Virus record (IMG/VR): IMGVR_UViG_3300020603_000005
Span: 36,466 to 100,465 of that record
Length of the DNA: 64,000 nucleotides
Reading direction: 5' to 3' (one strand)
Source of the DNA: a virus
Part shown: one piece after another, positions 29,441 through 40,732 of the stretch
How positions within the stretch are numbered: position 1 is the stretch's first letter
How the letters are laid out: each line of letters opens with the position of its first letter
Made by a program: the position numbers and the translations under genes
Notes under the pieces: generated by a model
The model's input: only the letters and a program-made list of their open reading frames with translations
The model's database searches: none
What the model was told of the DNA's origin: nothing

Positions 29441-32173
29441 TTGGCTGATATTGTAGACAAAATCACAGGCTTAACTGGCTCTCTAGCCAATATGGGCGTG
29501 GCAGTTAATAATGCCATTGAGAGCATGGGAGGCCTTGGGCTTTCCATGTCAAATTTACTAGAGTTCGGGAACAAGATAAATGTTAGCCTTGTGGCTGCTG
29601 AGCGCAGTCTTTCCTTATATGGCAAGACTGCCGACGGAATTGCAGCGAGTACTGCCAATCTTTCTCGTCAATTCTCTCTTCCATACGAAGATATGTTGAC
29701 ATTGCAGCAGGATCTTGCCATGAAGATGCCTCTGGCAATCACTGGACAGGAAAAGATGGCTGCTGTGGTGCAGTTTGCTGGTGATCGTTTTGGCATGACT
29801 TCAGAGGCCATAAAGGGGTATGTTGGCAGGCTCGAAGGGTTGAGCCAGAAGGCTTACGCAGCATATGAAGATCAGTTGTTGTTGGTTGATGCCGCTGAAA
29901 AGTTGAGGGCTGCTCAACTTGCTGGTTCTGCCGATGTTGGTAAATTGAGTGATTCGCTCACGAGGCAATCTCAAGTCACAAAGGCAAATGCCGAAATGAT
30001 GTATGCGATGGGAAAGATCAGCAGAGATGAGCTTGCCACCATAATGAGAACCACTGATGTATTGAACGAGCAGTCCAAGGGGCGTATTGCTCTTGCTCAA
30101 ACTGCAACAGCCGCCAGCAATGTTCTTGCTAATGAAAGCAAGATCATGTATTCCATGATAGGAAACCTCCCAGAGGTTCAAGAACTAGTAAAGGGTCTCA
30201 CCGTGGCCCCCGCTGCGGCCACTGCTGAGATGATGAAAAAGATGACAGATCGTAAGTATGAGAATGTTGGAGACCTGGGTGCCGACACGGAAGATGCAAC
30301 CACATTCAGAAAGGAATTGAGCTCAGATACGATTGCCTCTTTTGAACAATTATTTGCCAAGGGTATGAATCTCGAACAGGCGAAGGCCGAAATGATGAAG
30401 GCTGCATCGGAAGGCGGGGCAGAGGCTGAGGCTATTTTGGAATTTATGCTTCAGCAAACAGAGGTTGCTGATGCACTCAAGAACATGGAAAGTGGCAGGG
30501 TAAAGTCGAAACAAGCTCAAGAAAAAATGGAGAACGCCATCGCCAAAGCGATGGAAGATGGTAATACAGCCAATTTGGCTGGTAAGGTTATTGATTCGTT
30601 GCGACTTCAGACTATGGACCGCCTGAGGGTTGCACAGACCCAACTTACGGAGCAGGCAAAAGTGCATGGCAGTGTTGTTGCTGCAATAAATGAAGCATAC
30701 ACTTTGCAGGCAGAGATGCTCGGAAAAATTGCTGGAACAGGTGCAGACATAGGAGATCAGTCCGCCAATGATTCTGCGTTTGTTGCGCAGATGAAAGAAA
30801 GCATGGATAGGGAGTTGAAGAGCAAGCAGGCGATCTTGGAAATAGAAACAACAAGATTTGAATTGATACAGAGGGGGGTGCAAGCATCGAAAAATATAAA
30901 TCCTGCAGAGCGAGAAAAAGCCGCACAAGAACTTTTGTCCGGATATGAGGCACAGGCCGCCGAAGCCAAAAAGCTGATTGATGCTGAAAATGATGAAGAT
31001 AAGAGAGCCGAATTGCAGAAGCAGCTAGATGCTGCCAAAAAGGATGCGCAGGCGACTGCAGATGCCATCAGGGATGGTAATTATGATCAGGTTGAGAAAA
31101 TGACTGAGGAGGCGCGTGAAAAACAAATAAGCGCATCTAATGATGTCACTAAAACTATGACGGGCAACAACACGAAGATTTTGGAGGCTAGCATTGCTAG
31201 GTTCAAGGCTGAATCTGACATGAGGCAGTCAGAAATTTCTCAGATTGAGGCTCAACTATCCATGATAGACAGTGTGGCGAGTGGAATTGGGGCCAGTGCT
31301 GAGATGCGTGCCGCTGCCGTTCAGAAGATGGGCGAGCAGGTCTCAACTATTGAAAATGAAATGGCAGAACTCACTCGGCGGCAGCAAGATTTTGTCAACA
31401 AAGCCGCAGAGGCTGAGCAGAGGCTTGCCGAGGCTCAAGCCAAGGGCGATCAGACAAAAATAGAACAGGCAGATAAAGCAATCACGGCAAACAAGGCAGC
31501 AGCTGCTGATGCTGAAAAGAAACTTAACGAAGCTGACACCAAGCGTCTCGGTCTGATCCAGCAGCAACTTCAAATGACCAAGCAGATCAGGGAGGGTTAT
31601 CTAGATGCCCTGAGCTCCATGATGGAAGGAGCTGGAGTATTTGCGGAAATTGTTGTTGACCAAGAGAAAAACCTAGGAACTCTTCTCAGGACTGCAAAAG
31701 ACATGCCCACCAGTCTGCGAACAGGCGCAGCCGACGGACGAGGGGCAGGGATATCCACTTTTGGCGCAGGCGGCTTACAGGCTGGTGAATGGTCTCAGGA
31801 GATGGCTAGTTACACCAACGAGTTGGTTAGCAGTCAAATACCTGAAATTACTGATTATCTCAAACAGATAGCTGGCAGGGCAACTGGCGATGTTGCAAGC
31901 CTAAATGCAGACAGATTGGGAGCCGCCATGGATCAGGCTGCAGCAGCCGGGGGTGCTGCTGGGTCTGTGGGAGGCGCGCCTCCTGCGGCAACTCCTGCTG
32001 CTGCAGCAACATCGTCTGTGGCTGGTACGTCTGCATCGACTGGCCAACTTCGTCTTGATGATAGTGTTGTTGCTAGCATATCTAGCCAAGTTGCCGCCAT
32101 GGCCAAGGAACAGATCGTTCCAGCCATAATTGACGGATTTGCCACGGCCATGAAGGCTGCGGTGAATGCATGA
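29441..32173 (+). CDS. Tail tape measure protein
   Basis: A 910-aa protein; TTG 29441 is used because the coding pattern begins here (MADIVDKITGLTGSLANMG) and the SD-like loop lies just upstream; ATG 29492 is the alternative. It is helical almost end to end. Residues about 440-720 form long heptad-like coiled coils rich in Ala, Glu, Lys and Gln. An Ala/Pro/Gly linker spans about 825-855, and an amphipathic C-terminal helix ends ATAMKAAVNA. The protein fills the tail tube and sets its length; at about 0.15 nm per residue the tail would be near 135 nm. No peptidase or transglycosylase motif is seen. ATGA overlap to the next gene. Confidence 0.85.
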   Translation: MADIVDKITGLTGSLANMGVAVNNAIESMGGLGLSMSNLLEFGNKINVSLVAAERSLSLYGKTADGIAASTANLSRQFSLPYEDMLTLQQDLAMKMPLAITGQEKMAAVVQFAGDRFGMTSEAIKGYVGRLEGLSQKAYAAYEDQLLLVDAAEKLRAAQLAGSADVGKLSDSLTRQSQVTKANAEMMYAMGKISRDELATIMRTTDVLNEQSKGRIALAQTATAASNVLANESKIMYSMIGNLPEVQELVKGLTVAPAAATAEMMKKMTDRKYENVGDLGADTEDATTFRKELSSDTIASFEQLFAKGMNLEQAKAEMMKAASEGGAEAEAILEFMLQQTEVADALKNMESGRVKSKQAQEKMENAIAKAMEDGNTANLAGKVIDSLRLQTMDRLRVAQTQLTEQAKVHGSVVAAINEAYTLQAEMLGKIAGTGADIGDQSANDSAFVAQMKESMDRELKSKQAILEIETTRFELIQRGVQASKNINPAEREKAAQELLSGYEAQAAEAKKLIDAENDEDKRAELQKQLDAAKKDAQATADAIRDGNYDQVEKMTEEAREKQISASNDVTKTMTGNNTKILEASIARFKAESDMRQSEISQIEAQLSMIDSVASGIGASAEMRAAAVQKMGEQVSTIENEMAELTRRQQDFVNKAAEAEQRLAEAQAKGDQTKIEQADKAITANKAAAADAEKKLNEADTKRLGLIQQQLQMTKQIREGYLDALSSMMEGAGVFAEIVVDQEKNLGTLLRTAKDMPTSLRTGAADGRGAGISTFGAGGLQAGEWSQEMASYTNELVSSQIPEITDYLKQIAGRATGDVASLNADRLGAAMDQAAAAGGAAGSVGGAPPAATPAAAATSSVAGTSASTGQLRLDDSVVASISSQVAAMAKEQIVPAIIDGFATAMKAAVNA

Positions 32174-35100
32174 GTGCTATAGGCTTGGGCGGCTTGCCGT
32201 CTGGCATACTCGCTCTTGACCACTCTCAAGTTTTGGCCAAGGGTAGCATACCCACGGTGGGCACGCCTCCGCCAAAGCCTTCAGAAATACCTTCATTTGC
32301 TCCATCTATAGGAATGTCTGCAGTTGCATCTACCAAGGTTGTTTCGGCATCCGGATCAGAGCGTACATTCGATGGTTTTAAAATCGAATTGCAGACGAGT
32401 GTAGAAGATCTTACGGATAGCATGATCAATCAGGGCATAGATTCTCGTGTAATCAAAATGTACTTTGAATATGGATGGTATTACTACAGGAACGGAGTTC
32501 CAGATCTTCTTCAGGGCACTTTGCGTAGAGTTGGTCTTTCAGTCAGAATCATGAAAGAAGATCCAACTGAAGCAGAGGCTGGCTCACAATTTTCAACAAG
32601 CAAAGCAGTCAAAAGAGGTCAGACTGTGGTTTTTTATGTTGTTCCATCATATGGTGGCCCGTCTGATGATTTGACGATTAGTTCTCTATTTGGCCCTGTA
32701 TTTGATGTACCATATTTTGTTGGTGCTCGTATCAGAATGTTGCCATCTGATACCATACAGATACAGATACAGTCTATAATAAATCTTCAGTTGCAGGCTG
32801 CGGATCTTTTAGAACCACTCGCTTCACTTGGTGTCGGTGTTCAGAGCGCTCTTAATGCGCTCGGACTGGCAGCCGGCATAAGCCATGTCAACCTTAAAAT
32901 GTTCTCCTACAAATACGGGTATTTTATACATAATGGTGGAACCCAAGTAAACAGGCAAATTGGAATTAACAGTATTTTTGATTTTGCTCCATCTGGAAGT
33001 GAAATCTCACATGGCGTGATGATACGCAGGGGTCAAGAAGAATTTTCAGACGGAGTGGCAAATTGGCCTATGTTTGCAAGTGGGCAAGGAAAAGCGCTCA
33101 TTATCAAGATACCAGATGGGTACGCCTCTGTCTTGTGTGTGACATGGAAGCCAGTCAACTTCGGAGCTTCAATTCAATATATTGGCAAGGGGTTGGTTGA
33201 AGGCGCTAATTCTGAAGACCCTAGGAATGGAGTGCCGGCTTCAGTCGTGGAGGAAGCCATGCCTCTGAATTTTGCATACATATCTGGTGTTAAATTGAAA
33301 AAATATATCATGGCTGGTGGCAAAGCCATGAGCAGCGTGCAATTGACAAGCACAGAAACATCAGGTGGAGGTCTCGATGCTGGCCACACGCCTCTTTTTG
33401 CAGTGAATGAGGATGTAGACCCAACCAAGCGCTATCTTGTTGTGTTTTTTCCTGCAATAACAGCGTCGATGGGTTCGAACGCAGGCGGCGGGTCAGGTGC
33501 GCCAGATGGCACTGAAACAAATTTCATATCAACTGATAAGTACTACAATTCAGTATATATCACATATCAAGCTGCGGAAAAGGTTCTTGCAAGGAGGGTT
33601 CACCTAGACCGAGGCGTGGTACAGCAAAGTACTTCTATAATGGGAGGTTTTGGTCTCACGTTATTCCCTCCCAAAAGTGGAGTGTATCATTTTGCTCCAT
33701 GTAGAACTATTGTTCGCGAGGTGGACGCTTTTGGGGAGTTGTGTACATGGAGATCTTTAGCATCGGCATCAGGAACGGATATTACTTACAGATATGAGGG
33801 TAAGCTACCCTCCTTGTCGTCTGTTGGAACTGAAGGAAAATCTTTTTCTTATCTTGGTTATCTTAAGTGTGTTGAACTAGGCTCAAGTTCATATGACTCT
33901 TATCTTGCATCAGATGAAAACTTTGATGATATTTGCACCAGGGTAAGACAATCGATAAATATTGACACTGGTCGTCCTGGTTTTGGTAACCCACTTGATC
34001 CTCCTGGTGGTTCAACTGATTCGGCGGACTTTGTGGAGCCCATCGTGGGATCTCCAATAAGCGTTGAATGGCCACGTATATCAAGAATACTGACAAGGTT
34101 GCCGACATTCAGAAAATTTGACTTCCCAAGAGGTTTCTTCTTTGGAGACAGATTGGGAATACATTTCATGTCTCCACTAAACGAGCCAACGCTTCTGTTC
34201 TATCCCTCCTCTCTGAACTCTGATTGGTTCAGCGCCAATCTCTCAGGCATTCCTCCATTATCTATTGATGAGATGGCAGAAGGAAATATGTATTTTGACA
34301 TATCGGAAGCCTGCAACAGTTGCCTTCCAGACGACCTCAAGATCCCGTATCACAAAAATCTTGCACTGGCAATACAGAAGGCAACGAAATACGAATCTGA
34401 TGGCATAAGCGCTGGGATTGGTATACCAAGGCTTGATTTTTTTGAGCCATACTCCAGCACTCAGATAAGAGTTGGAAGCATTCCGACATATGGAGATGTT
34501 GGTTTTCCAGATTTGTCGCTGGCAGAATTTGACACTCGGACGACCATGACAATACCCACAGTGTCCTATGGTGCATCTGCTGTCGATCCAACGACTGGTG
34601 AAGCATCAATAAATTCTCTCAGAACGGCTGGACGTTTGACCAATATAAATCTATCTAGAACTGGCAGGATTAGTATAGAAAACATGGGTCCAGAAGAACA
34701 ACTTGGTAATGTTTATGTTTTGACAGAGGGGACTTTTGAGGGTATGCGTTCTGCGATGGATTGGCAGAACAGGAGAGGTATTTTGACGGTGAGGGACGAC
34801 CAGAACTTTGCGCTCATGCCGATTGACTCCATGCAAACTCAAAGGGTTGCTTCGGCATGTTCGTTTATCAATGATCGTATTGATGATGACTCTCTCAAGT
34901 GGCGAGAAAAAAAATTCACCAACCTTGCCAATCCGATAGGTTCGAAAGCCGCTTTTGGCCCTCCTTTTGACATAGTACCAGCTGTTTATCCTGGTTTCAA
35001 GGCAGTTGTCAATCAAACTGATGCATTCCGTGAGCAGCCGAGCAACATCCCAAAGTTTGTTGAAGATGATTATCCCATATCATTTTCAGTCAACGGAGAT

Positions 35101-36771
35101 GGGGCGTCAGCATTCATTCCGTCCAATGAAGATCACTATATAGCCGGAATTGATGTGCATATAACAGGTCAATCTAAAGAACAACTGAAGAACATGTTCC
35201 TCTCTGCATGCATAGATGATTCATTTTTGTCATCTTCGGGTTCTTTCTATCCGCCAAGCGGTAGCAAGACTATGCTTTGGTACAAGGTGGACGATTTCGG
35301 CATGGTCAAAATGCGTGGTCCGCATTACGGCTCATCTATGAACTTAATCATATCTTCTTCATCTCCTATTTCTGGACCAATCGCCGCAACCGCAAAGGTG
35401 AGGTGGATAGAAAAATCAAAGTCTGACATGTGGTATCCTGAGATGACGAGTGCGTCTCCATTCGTAGACTCATATGGCTGTTCCGGTATGTATTTTGCAT
35501 CGCAGGATGACGCCTTTGGTTTGAGTTGTTATATGTCTTGTGATGGCGATTTGCGCTGGAATCTCATGACGCATGTAATGCAGGGCTTCATCAATGAGAC
35601 ATGCAGCGATATCATAGCAAAATCAGATCATCGTGCATTCTGCACGTACTGCATGTTCAAAAAAGACGGCATGTTGCTGTGTAAGAGAATAGATGATTCT
35701 GACATGAATACTGATTTGTGTCGACTGCCGAAGTCGATGCCAAAAAGTAAGTTTAGGGTTGGATTCGCAAACGGCTTGAGAGATTTTGTGTATGCGATTT
35801 CAGAAGAACCATACAAGAGTAATGGATTTTCTCAGAATCAAACTGATGTTAAGATAAATCTTGGAATGATGAAAGTTAGATTGGCACCTTGCCACGTGGT
35901 TTATGCTAATTTTGAGAATAACGAAGAATACAAGGAAGAGGCAGCCAATTTTAAAATCTTGACAAGCGGGCGGTTCACAAGTTCTTCTGGTATTTCGTCG
36001 AGCGAATTGTCCAAAAAGACTTTCTATCCAAGAATATCCACATCATTCGGAGAAAGCCCCAAACTGTGTGTTGGTACATCGGGTAGATTTGATTTTGATC
36101 CTATTGGGCCATACGCATTTGAGGTGATGCCTAACGGCAGTTTGTTCTGCATGATGATAAACGATGGTTCAGCATATGCATTCCTAAGTTCTGATTGTGG
36201 TAAGACATGGTCCCCAGCTTTCAGAGAATATGCGTTTTCAATCAGACCAATTAAGTATAAAATAGATGACGCAGATAGCGTTTACGATTTTGAGAATGTT
36301 TCTGCATCTTTAGGAGATACGCTGCCCATAGATAATGTGGCTATGTGTGTAGACAAATTTGGAGACTTCGTTTTGATAATCTATAATGTCGGAGGATGTC
36401 TTTTTGGCCAGCGTGTGCCCTGTGTTTCCATAATTGGTAGGTCTGCTGAGGCTTCAAAAATATTCACTACTGCTTGGTTGTCGTCAGAGGACAGAAAGTT
36501 CATGAGGCCATTTTATATTCTTGGACCCTTACCTTCTGAGATATCAGAAGAACTCCTTACGGGGAGGTCGTTTGTAAGGTTGGACAAAACATATGCTGGA
36601 GAGCCAAGCAAGCTTCAACAAAATCTGGGTGTCGACTTGGGTGGATCTATGCCAACAATCGTTCCTCTTCAAAATGGCATGTTTAGGCTTTATTATACCG
36701 CTAGTGACTCTGTGCGTGGCGGATTTCTAATTGGAGACAGGCTAATTCTCGATGCCCAACTCACGCAGTAA
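32170..36771 (+). CDS. Giant distal tail protein (1533 aa)
   Basis: Starts in an ATGA overlap with the tape measure. The N-terminus is Pro/Ser-rich (residues 1-55), followed by a beta-rich domain (FDGFKIELQTSV, FEYGWYYYRNGV, IQIQIQSIINLQLQ), then several large beta-rich regions. Near residue 1338 is SSDCGKTWSPAF, an Asp-box (BNR) pattern typical of beta-propeller blades. No catalytic residues are recognised. Directly downstream of the tape measure one expects distal-tail, hub or fibre-attachment proteins, so a tail-tip structural role is inferred. The length is far above that of usual distal tail proteins. Confidence 0.65.
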   Translation: MSAIGLGGLPSGILALDHSQVLAKGSIPTVGTPPPKPSEIPSFAPSIGMSAVASTKVVSASGSERTFDGFKIELQTSVEDLTDSMINQGIDSRVIKMYFEYGWYYYRNGVPDLLQGTLRRVGLSVRIMKEDPTEAEAGSQFSTSKAVKRGQTVVFYVVPSYGGPSDDLTISSLFGPVFDVPYFVGARIRMLPSDTIQIQIQSIINLQLQAADLLEPLASLGVGVQSALNALGLAAGISHVNLKMFSYKYGYFIHNGGTQVNRQIGINSIFDFAPSGSEISHGVMIRRGQEEFSDGVANWPMFASGQGKALIIKIPDGYASVLCVTWKPVNFGASIQYIGKGLVEGANSEDPRNGVPASVVEEAMPLNFAYISGVKLKKYIMAGGKAMSSVQLTSTETSGGGLDAGHTPLFAVNEDVDPTKRYLVVFFPAITASMGSNAGGGSGAPDGTETNFISTDKYYNSVYITYQAAEKVLARRVHLDRGVVQQSTSIMGGFGLTLFPPKSGVYHFAPCRTIVREVDAFGELCTWRSLASASGTDITYRYEGKLPSLSSVGTEGKSFSYLGYLKCVELGSSSYDSYLASDENFDDICTRVRQSINIDTGRPGFGNPLDPPGGSTDSADFVEPIVGSPISVEWPRISRILTRLPTFRKFDFPRGFFFGDRLGIHFMSPLNEPTLLFYPSSLNSDWFSANLSGIPPLSIDEMAEGNMYFDISEACNSCLPDDLKIPYHKNLALAIQKATKYESDGISAGIGIPRLDFFEPYSSTQIRVGSIPTYGDVGFPDLSLAEFDTRTTMTIPTVSYGASAVDPTTGEASINSLRTAGRLTNINLSRTGRISIENMGPEEQLGNVYVLTEGTFEGMRSAMDWQNRRGILTVRDDQNFALMPIDSMQTQRVASACSFINDRIDDDSLKWREKKFTNLANPIGSKAAFGPPFDIVPAVYPGFKAVVNQTDAFREQPSNIPKFVEDDYPISFSVNGDGASAFIPSNEDHYIAGIDVHITGQSKEQLKNMFLSACIDDSFLSSSGSFYPPSGSKTMLWYKVDDFGMVKMRGPHYGSSMNLIISSSSPISGPIAATAKVRWIEKSKSDMWYPEMTSASPFVDSYGCSGMYFASQDDAFGLSCYMSCDGDLRWNLMTHVMQGFINETCSDIIAKSDHRAFCTYCMFKKDGMLLCKRIDDSDMNTDLCRLPKSMPKSKFRVGFANGLRDFVYAISEEPYKSNGFSQNQTDVKINLGMMKVRLAPCHVVYANFENNEEYKEEAANFKILTSGRFTSSSGISSSELSKKTFYPRISTSFGESPKLCVGTSGRFDFDPIGPYAFEVMPNGSLFCMMINDGSAYAFLSSDCGKTWSPAFREYAFSIRPIKYKIDDADSVYDFENVSASLGDTLPIDNVAMCVDKFGDFVLIIYNVGGCLFGQRVPCVSIIGRSAEASKIFTTAWLSSEDRKFMRPFYILGPLPSEISEELLTGRSFVRLDKTYAGEPSKLQQNLGVDLGGSMPTIVPLQNGMFRLYYTASDSVRGGFLIGDRLILDAQLTQ

Positions 36772-39700
36772 TCTTGGCGAAGGTACGATTCTCAGTAGAA
36801 ACCTCTATGACCTCAGGGTGGGTGGGGAGGTATCCGGTGGCTCAGTAGCGGCTCTTGGTACTGTCAGAATACAGGTTATGCTTTTTGAGTCTGGTAGATG
36901 CCCATTTTCAAAGCGTGTCAGGCAGGTGCACGAATTCTTGTTTACCAAGAACAACATTCAGTTCTTGAATGCGAGCCAGATAGATGATGTTGAAACAATA
37001 GATATGGGCTCATCTGTTGGTGTCACATTGAAACGTGCGCAGTATGGTCGCTTTTCAACCTGCTTTGCTGAGCGGGTGTTTGTTTCTTCATCGGACCAAG
37101 CAAATCCGAGCATAGATGTTGAGGGCATTAATGAAATAGCAGCAAGCGTCAGATCAGACAATGAAAGCCTTTTCATGCACCAATTGTTCATTCATGCTCC
37201 CGGGTTGTTCACTGACCTGATTAATAAGCAAAGTGTAGAGGAATTAAGCAGATCATCTTATCAGCAAGGAGAAAACGCGAGATCTCCCCTGGAAGACTTG
37301 ATTCCTGTGAGCAGAACGAGGAGTGTGACCGAGCCCCCCAAAAAGAGTCAAAATCGCATGCCCGGCGAAGAGGTTTCTGTTAGTGCAGATCAGCCACTTG
37401 CCTCCGAATTGCCATACGTGCAATTAGATACATCTTTTGTAGGTAACTTATTCGAGAAATTAGGCGAAGGCATAAGAACCTCTTGGATGTTTCTTAGAGG
37501 CTCGCGCCTCGCTCAGAAAATTGGAGACATTCAGAGAAATACGGTGCCTACCTCTTCAACATACTCAAACTTGAATCCCGGCATGCACGTGAGCTACGAG
37601 AAGGTTACGGATCTTTTCGCCGGTCTAGATTTTTCTTTCAAGTTTCACAACACGACTCCGCAATTTCCTAAGGTTAGTTTGGACACGGTAAAAACTGATG
37701 GTGGAAGCACTGAAAAAGTTGTGACAGGCGCCTTCTTGATGAGACATGACTACTGTTACCTTGACCCTCTTTATATTGATTATGATGATACAGATGGGAA
37801 CACGACACACAGTGTATCTACGTCTCCTAGTATTGTTGCTGACAATACGATATCTGATGCTGCTACAGTTGAGAGGAATTTCGGGGTGGCTCGTCCTGTT
37901 TACAGGACTGCGACGACGATCACGTCTTCTTCGGAGTCCTCAACGATTCCTCCAGGTTTTATCATACCAGCCGATGCGGAAAAAAACTACCTTGCTGAAC
38001 AGCCATACATCATTATTGAAGTAGATGGTGGCAAAGAAAACAGATTTTTTATATGCATAACTCATGAATCTAAAGTGTCTGTATATGAGGTGACTGAAGA
38101 TCCTGAATGGGTTAGTGCTCTTACTACAGGCAGTCAGCAGACGACGACAGTTTTGCGCGGCGGCAAAGAGCATTCTCGATTGCTTGCAACCATGAACAAG
38201 AGCGGTGCATCTGTTCTCACAATGGACGCATTCGAAATAAGTGTGCAGCATTATTTTGGTCGCCTGCAAATATCAATCGATGGCAACGAACCCCTAGTGA
38301 TTGAAAGAAACAGATGGCCCGACCATATACGGGCAATGGCAATGAAACAAATGTTGACAGAGAGTCAACTTCAGGCTTTAGATGCAGAAAATAAGCCTGC
38401 AAGCAACCAGTATTTTTCCCCCATCAAATTGTCTGGGGTAATTAGGGTTCATATGGGAAATTATCGTGGCGCATTTAATTTTAGCCCACTACAGTATGTC
38501 CCTTCTGTAAGTTTAACCACGCAGTTTCCCGTTACTGCTCATGATGTAGCCTATCCACCTAGTGAAACATCGAGTGAACAGTCTTTTCCACCACCCTCGG
38601 TATTGGACAAGTCTGCCATAAGCATACTGCTGAGATCCAAGGGGTCTCGAGACGCCACAAAAAATGCTGAAGATATTGAGAATGGCACTGCTGTTGGATT
38701 TGCTGGTGAGGAGCCTTCTTATTGGTTTCAGTCGTGTCTAGAACTCAAAGAAGTTATAGGCAGCAATGAGAAAAGTTTTACTTCTGACAAGTTTTCTACA
38801 GATGTCCGCAAGACAATTCCTGGAGATACCCATGGAGTAACATCCTCTCATGCATCTTCATACGCAGGTTTTCAGGTTTCTAGTCCTTCTGTCATACAGG
38901 CTAGCTATAAAGGTTCGGTAAACACGAATAACCCAACTTCAATAAATATTACACCATCAATCACATTGAAGTCTGGATCTTTGGAGTTGTTAGGCGGGGA
39001 TAAGTCGTACATCATAGAAAACTGCCTTAGACCACTATGTACAAGTTTTACAGTTTTTATCAAAGAAGATGAGTCAGATAGGTGGACTTCAGAGCCTATT
39101 GATATCACAAATCATGTCATTTCGTTTGAAGATACCTGGACTCGAGAGGAGCGACATAAGATCAATCACCAAGGAAGCATGACGTTGTATCTCACCAAGG
39201 GTGAGGCTCAGGGTAACTTTGAATCAATAAAACCAGTTTCTGTAACTGGTCAGCAGTACCCTGTCAACAGCGGTGTTGGAGGGCAAAATACAAATGACAG
39301 CCAAGCAGACAAGAGTGATTATCTGGCCTCTTTGCAAGATCGGTATTTCTATGTTACCGTTTATGCATGGCGTGATGGAGCGGGGTACTTTGACGGATCG
39401 ATGTACGTTACTCCTGCATCTGGAGCAGTCCAAAAATCAAGACAAGCTCTTTTCACTGGCATATGTAATGATGTAAGTTTTCAGACTGAGCCAACCAAAA
39501 TTATTATGACATGCAATTTGCGAGACTACTCCATGGTGCTTGAGCACATGCGGTGGTTGAATGCTCCATACTATGATGCCATGCGAGACTACAACGCAGT
39601 GCTAGATGTGATATGTCAAGCTGGGTTCAAGCTTGGTGGGGGAAATTCCTCATCTGAAAACGGCAACGACAGTGCAAGCGCTGGTACCAGTGCTAGTTCT

Positions 39701-40732
39701 GGAGCATCTCTAACAAATCCTGGAAGGCTAATAAAAGAACTTGCATCCATCAAGCCACAAAGTGACTATCGTGTTGTTCAATTTGGAGATGAACAGGTTA
39801 TATGGAATGACACTGTTCTTCCCGGCAAGTATGCAACCCTCAATTCCCCGATGTTTAAGCCTGCGGTGTCTGACCCTTACATGTCCATCTTGGTAAGAAT
39901 CGCAAAAATGATGGGCAAAACTATGTTTTTTGATGCCAACGGCGTATTTCACTTTGATGTACCTGTTGATGAGGCTGAGATGCAGCAGGTTGACAGGGCT
40001 ACTCAACGGGCTCAAGGTTTCCCACAGATAATGCCAGTGGATTACTTCAGTTGGTCTCCCAACGACACAAAATTGACATTTGGATCGGGAGTGCCTTCAA
40101 CTATCAATCAAGCATCTGCAGAGGTTCCATCAGACATTCCTGGGGCAAGCGGTGGATCGCCTGATAGTTTTAATGCCCCGATCGTTGGATCAAATGCCTA
40201 CAAATGGTGGAATGTTGTAAGTGGTAGCAGTTATTCTTTCAAGCGATTGACCAAGGATGTTGTGAACGAAATACGCTTGATATCATCCACTCCAGATATG
40301 TCTAAGATGATTGCTGGCCACCTCAACAAAAACTCCATAGTTGACCCAGCTAGCCCAAGTTTCATCGGTTATAAGAAGATGTTTTTCCAATCCCAGAGTG
40401 TTTTTGGGTCTAAAGACACCTTGGAAGGCCAGCTGTCAAGATACTCAAAGATGTTCAATGCTCCAGTTGAGATAACATTTACTGTTCCAGGGAGAACTGG
40501 TTTGCGTCCGATGCAGGTTATAGAATTCAATGGGTTCGGTTCCGCTGGGCCAATAAGATTACTAATTGGCGAGGTTAAAAACAATCTTACTGCTGCTGAC
40601 AACAAGTGGGAAACTACTATCACAGGCTTATACTTTATACCTGGCGAGACAGTAAGGCTGAATGAAACTGCCAGGTGGCAGGTTAATAGAGACGGTTCTG
40701 TAAGTGATGAAACGGGAGATAATGTTGTCTGA
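36752..40732 (+). CDS. Tail hub/baseplate-like protein (1326 aa)
   Basis: ATG 36752 overlaps the previous gene by 20 bases. The C-terminal third (about residues 1000-1310) looks like the tail hub fold shared by gp27/Tal proteins: MSILVRIAKMMGKTMFFDAN, GVFHFDVPVDE, FSWSPNDTKLTFG and a final GLRPMQVIEFNG..GPIRLLIGEV beta region. The N-terminal two thirds are beta-rich and specific to this phage. A low-complexity NSSSENGNDSASAG linker (about residues 970-990) separates them. As hub it would cap the tail tube and anchor fibres. The call is by pattern only. Confidence 0.6.
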   Translation: MPNSRSNLGEGTILSRNLYDLRVGGEVSGGSVAALGTVRIQVMLFESGRCPFSKRVRQVHEFLFTKNNIQFLNASQIDDVETIDMGSSVGVTLKRAQYGRFSTCFAERVFVSSSDQANPSIDVEGINEIAASVRSDNESLFMHQLFIHAPGLFTDLINKQSVEELSRSSYQQGENARSPLEDLIPVSRTRSVTEPPKKSQNRMPGEEVSVSADQPLASELPYVQLDTSFVGNLFEKLGEGIRTSWMFLRGSRLAQKIGDIQRNTVPTSSTYSNLNPGMHVSYEKVTDLFAGLDFSFKFHNTTPQFPKVSLDTVKTDGGSTEKVVTGAFLMRHDYCYLDPLYIDYDDTDGNTTHSVSTSPSIVADNTISDAATVERNFGVARPVYRTATTITSSSESSTIPPGFIIPADAEKNYLAEQPYIIIEVDGGKENRFFICITHESKVSVYEVTEDPEWVSALTTGSQQTTTVLRGGKEHSRLLATMNKSGASVLTMDAFEISVQHYFGRLQISIDGNEPLVIERNRWPDHIRAMAMKQMLTESQLQALDAENKPASNQYFSPIKLSGVIRVHMGNYRGAFNFSPLQYVPSVSLTTQFPVTAHDVAYPPSETSSEQSFPPPSVLDKSAISILLRSKGSRDATKNAEDIENGTAVGFAGEEPSYWFQSCLELKEVIGSNEKSFTSDKFSTDVRKTIPGDTHGVTSSHASSYAGFQVSSPSVIQASYKGSVNTNNPTSINITPSITLKSGSLELLGGDKSYIIENCLRPLCTSFTVFIKEDESDRWTSEPIDITNHVISFEDTWTREERHKINHQGSMTLYLTKGEAQGNFESIKPVSVTGQQYPVNSGVGGQNTNDSQADKSDYLASLQDRYFYVTVYAWRDGAGYFDGSMYVTPASGAVQKSRQALFTGICNDVSFQTEPTKIIMTCNLRDYSMVLEHMRWLNAPYYDAMRDYNAVLDVICQAGFKLGGGNSSSENGNDSASAGTSASSGASLTNPGRLIKELASIKPQSDYRVVQFGDEQVIWNDTVLPGKYATLNSPMFKPAVSDPYMSILVRIAKMMGKTMFFDANGVFHFDVPVDEAEMQQVDRATQRAQGFPQIMPVDYFSWSPNDTKLTFGSGVPSTINQASAEVPSDIPGASGGSPDSFNAPIVGSNAYKWWNVVSGSSYSFKRLTKDVVNEIRLISSTPDMSKMIAGHLNKNSIVDPASPSFIGYKKMFFQSQSVFGSKDTLEGQLSRYSKMFNAPVEITFTVPGRTGLRPMQVIEFNGFGSAGPIRLLIGEVKNNLTAADNKWETTITGLYFIPGETVRLNETARWQVNRDGSVSDETGDNVV

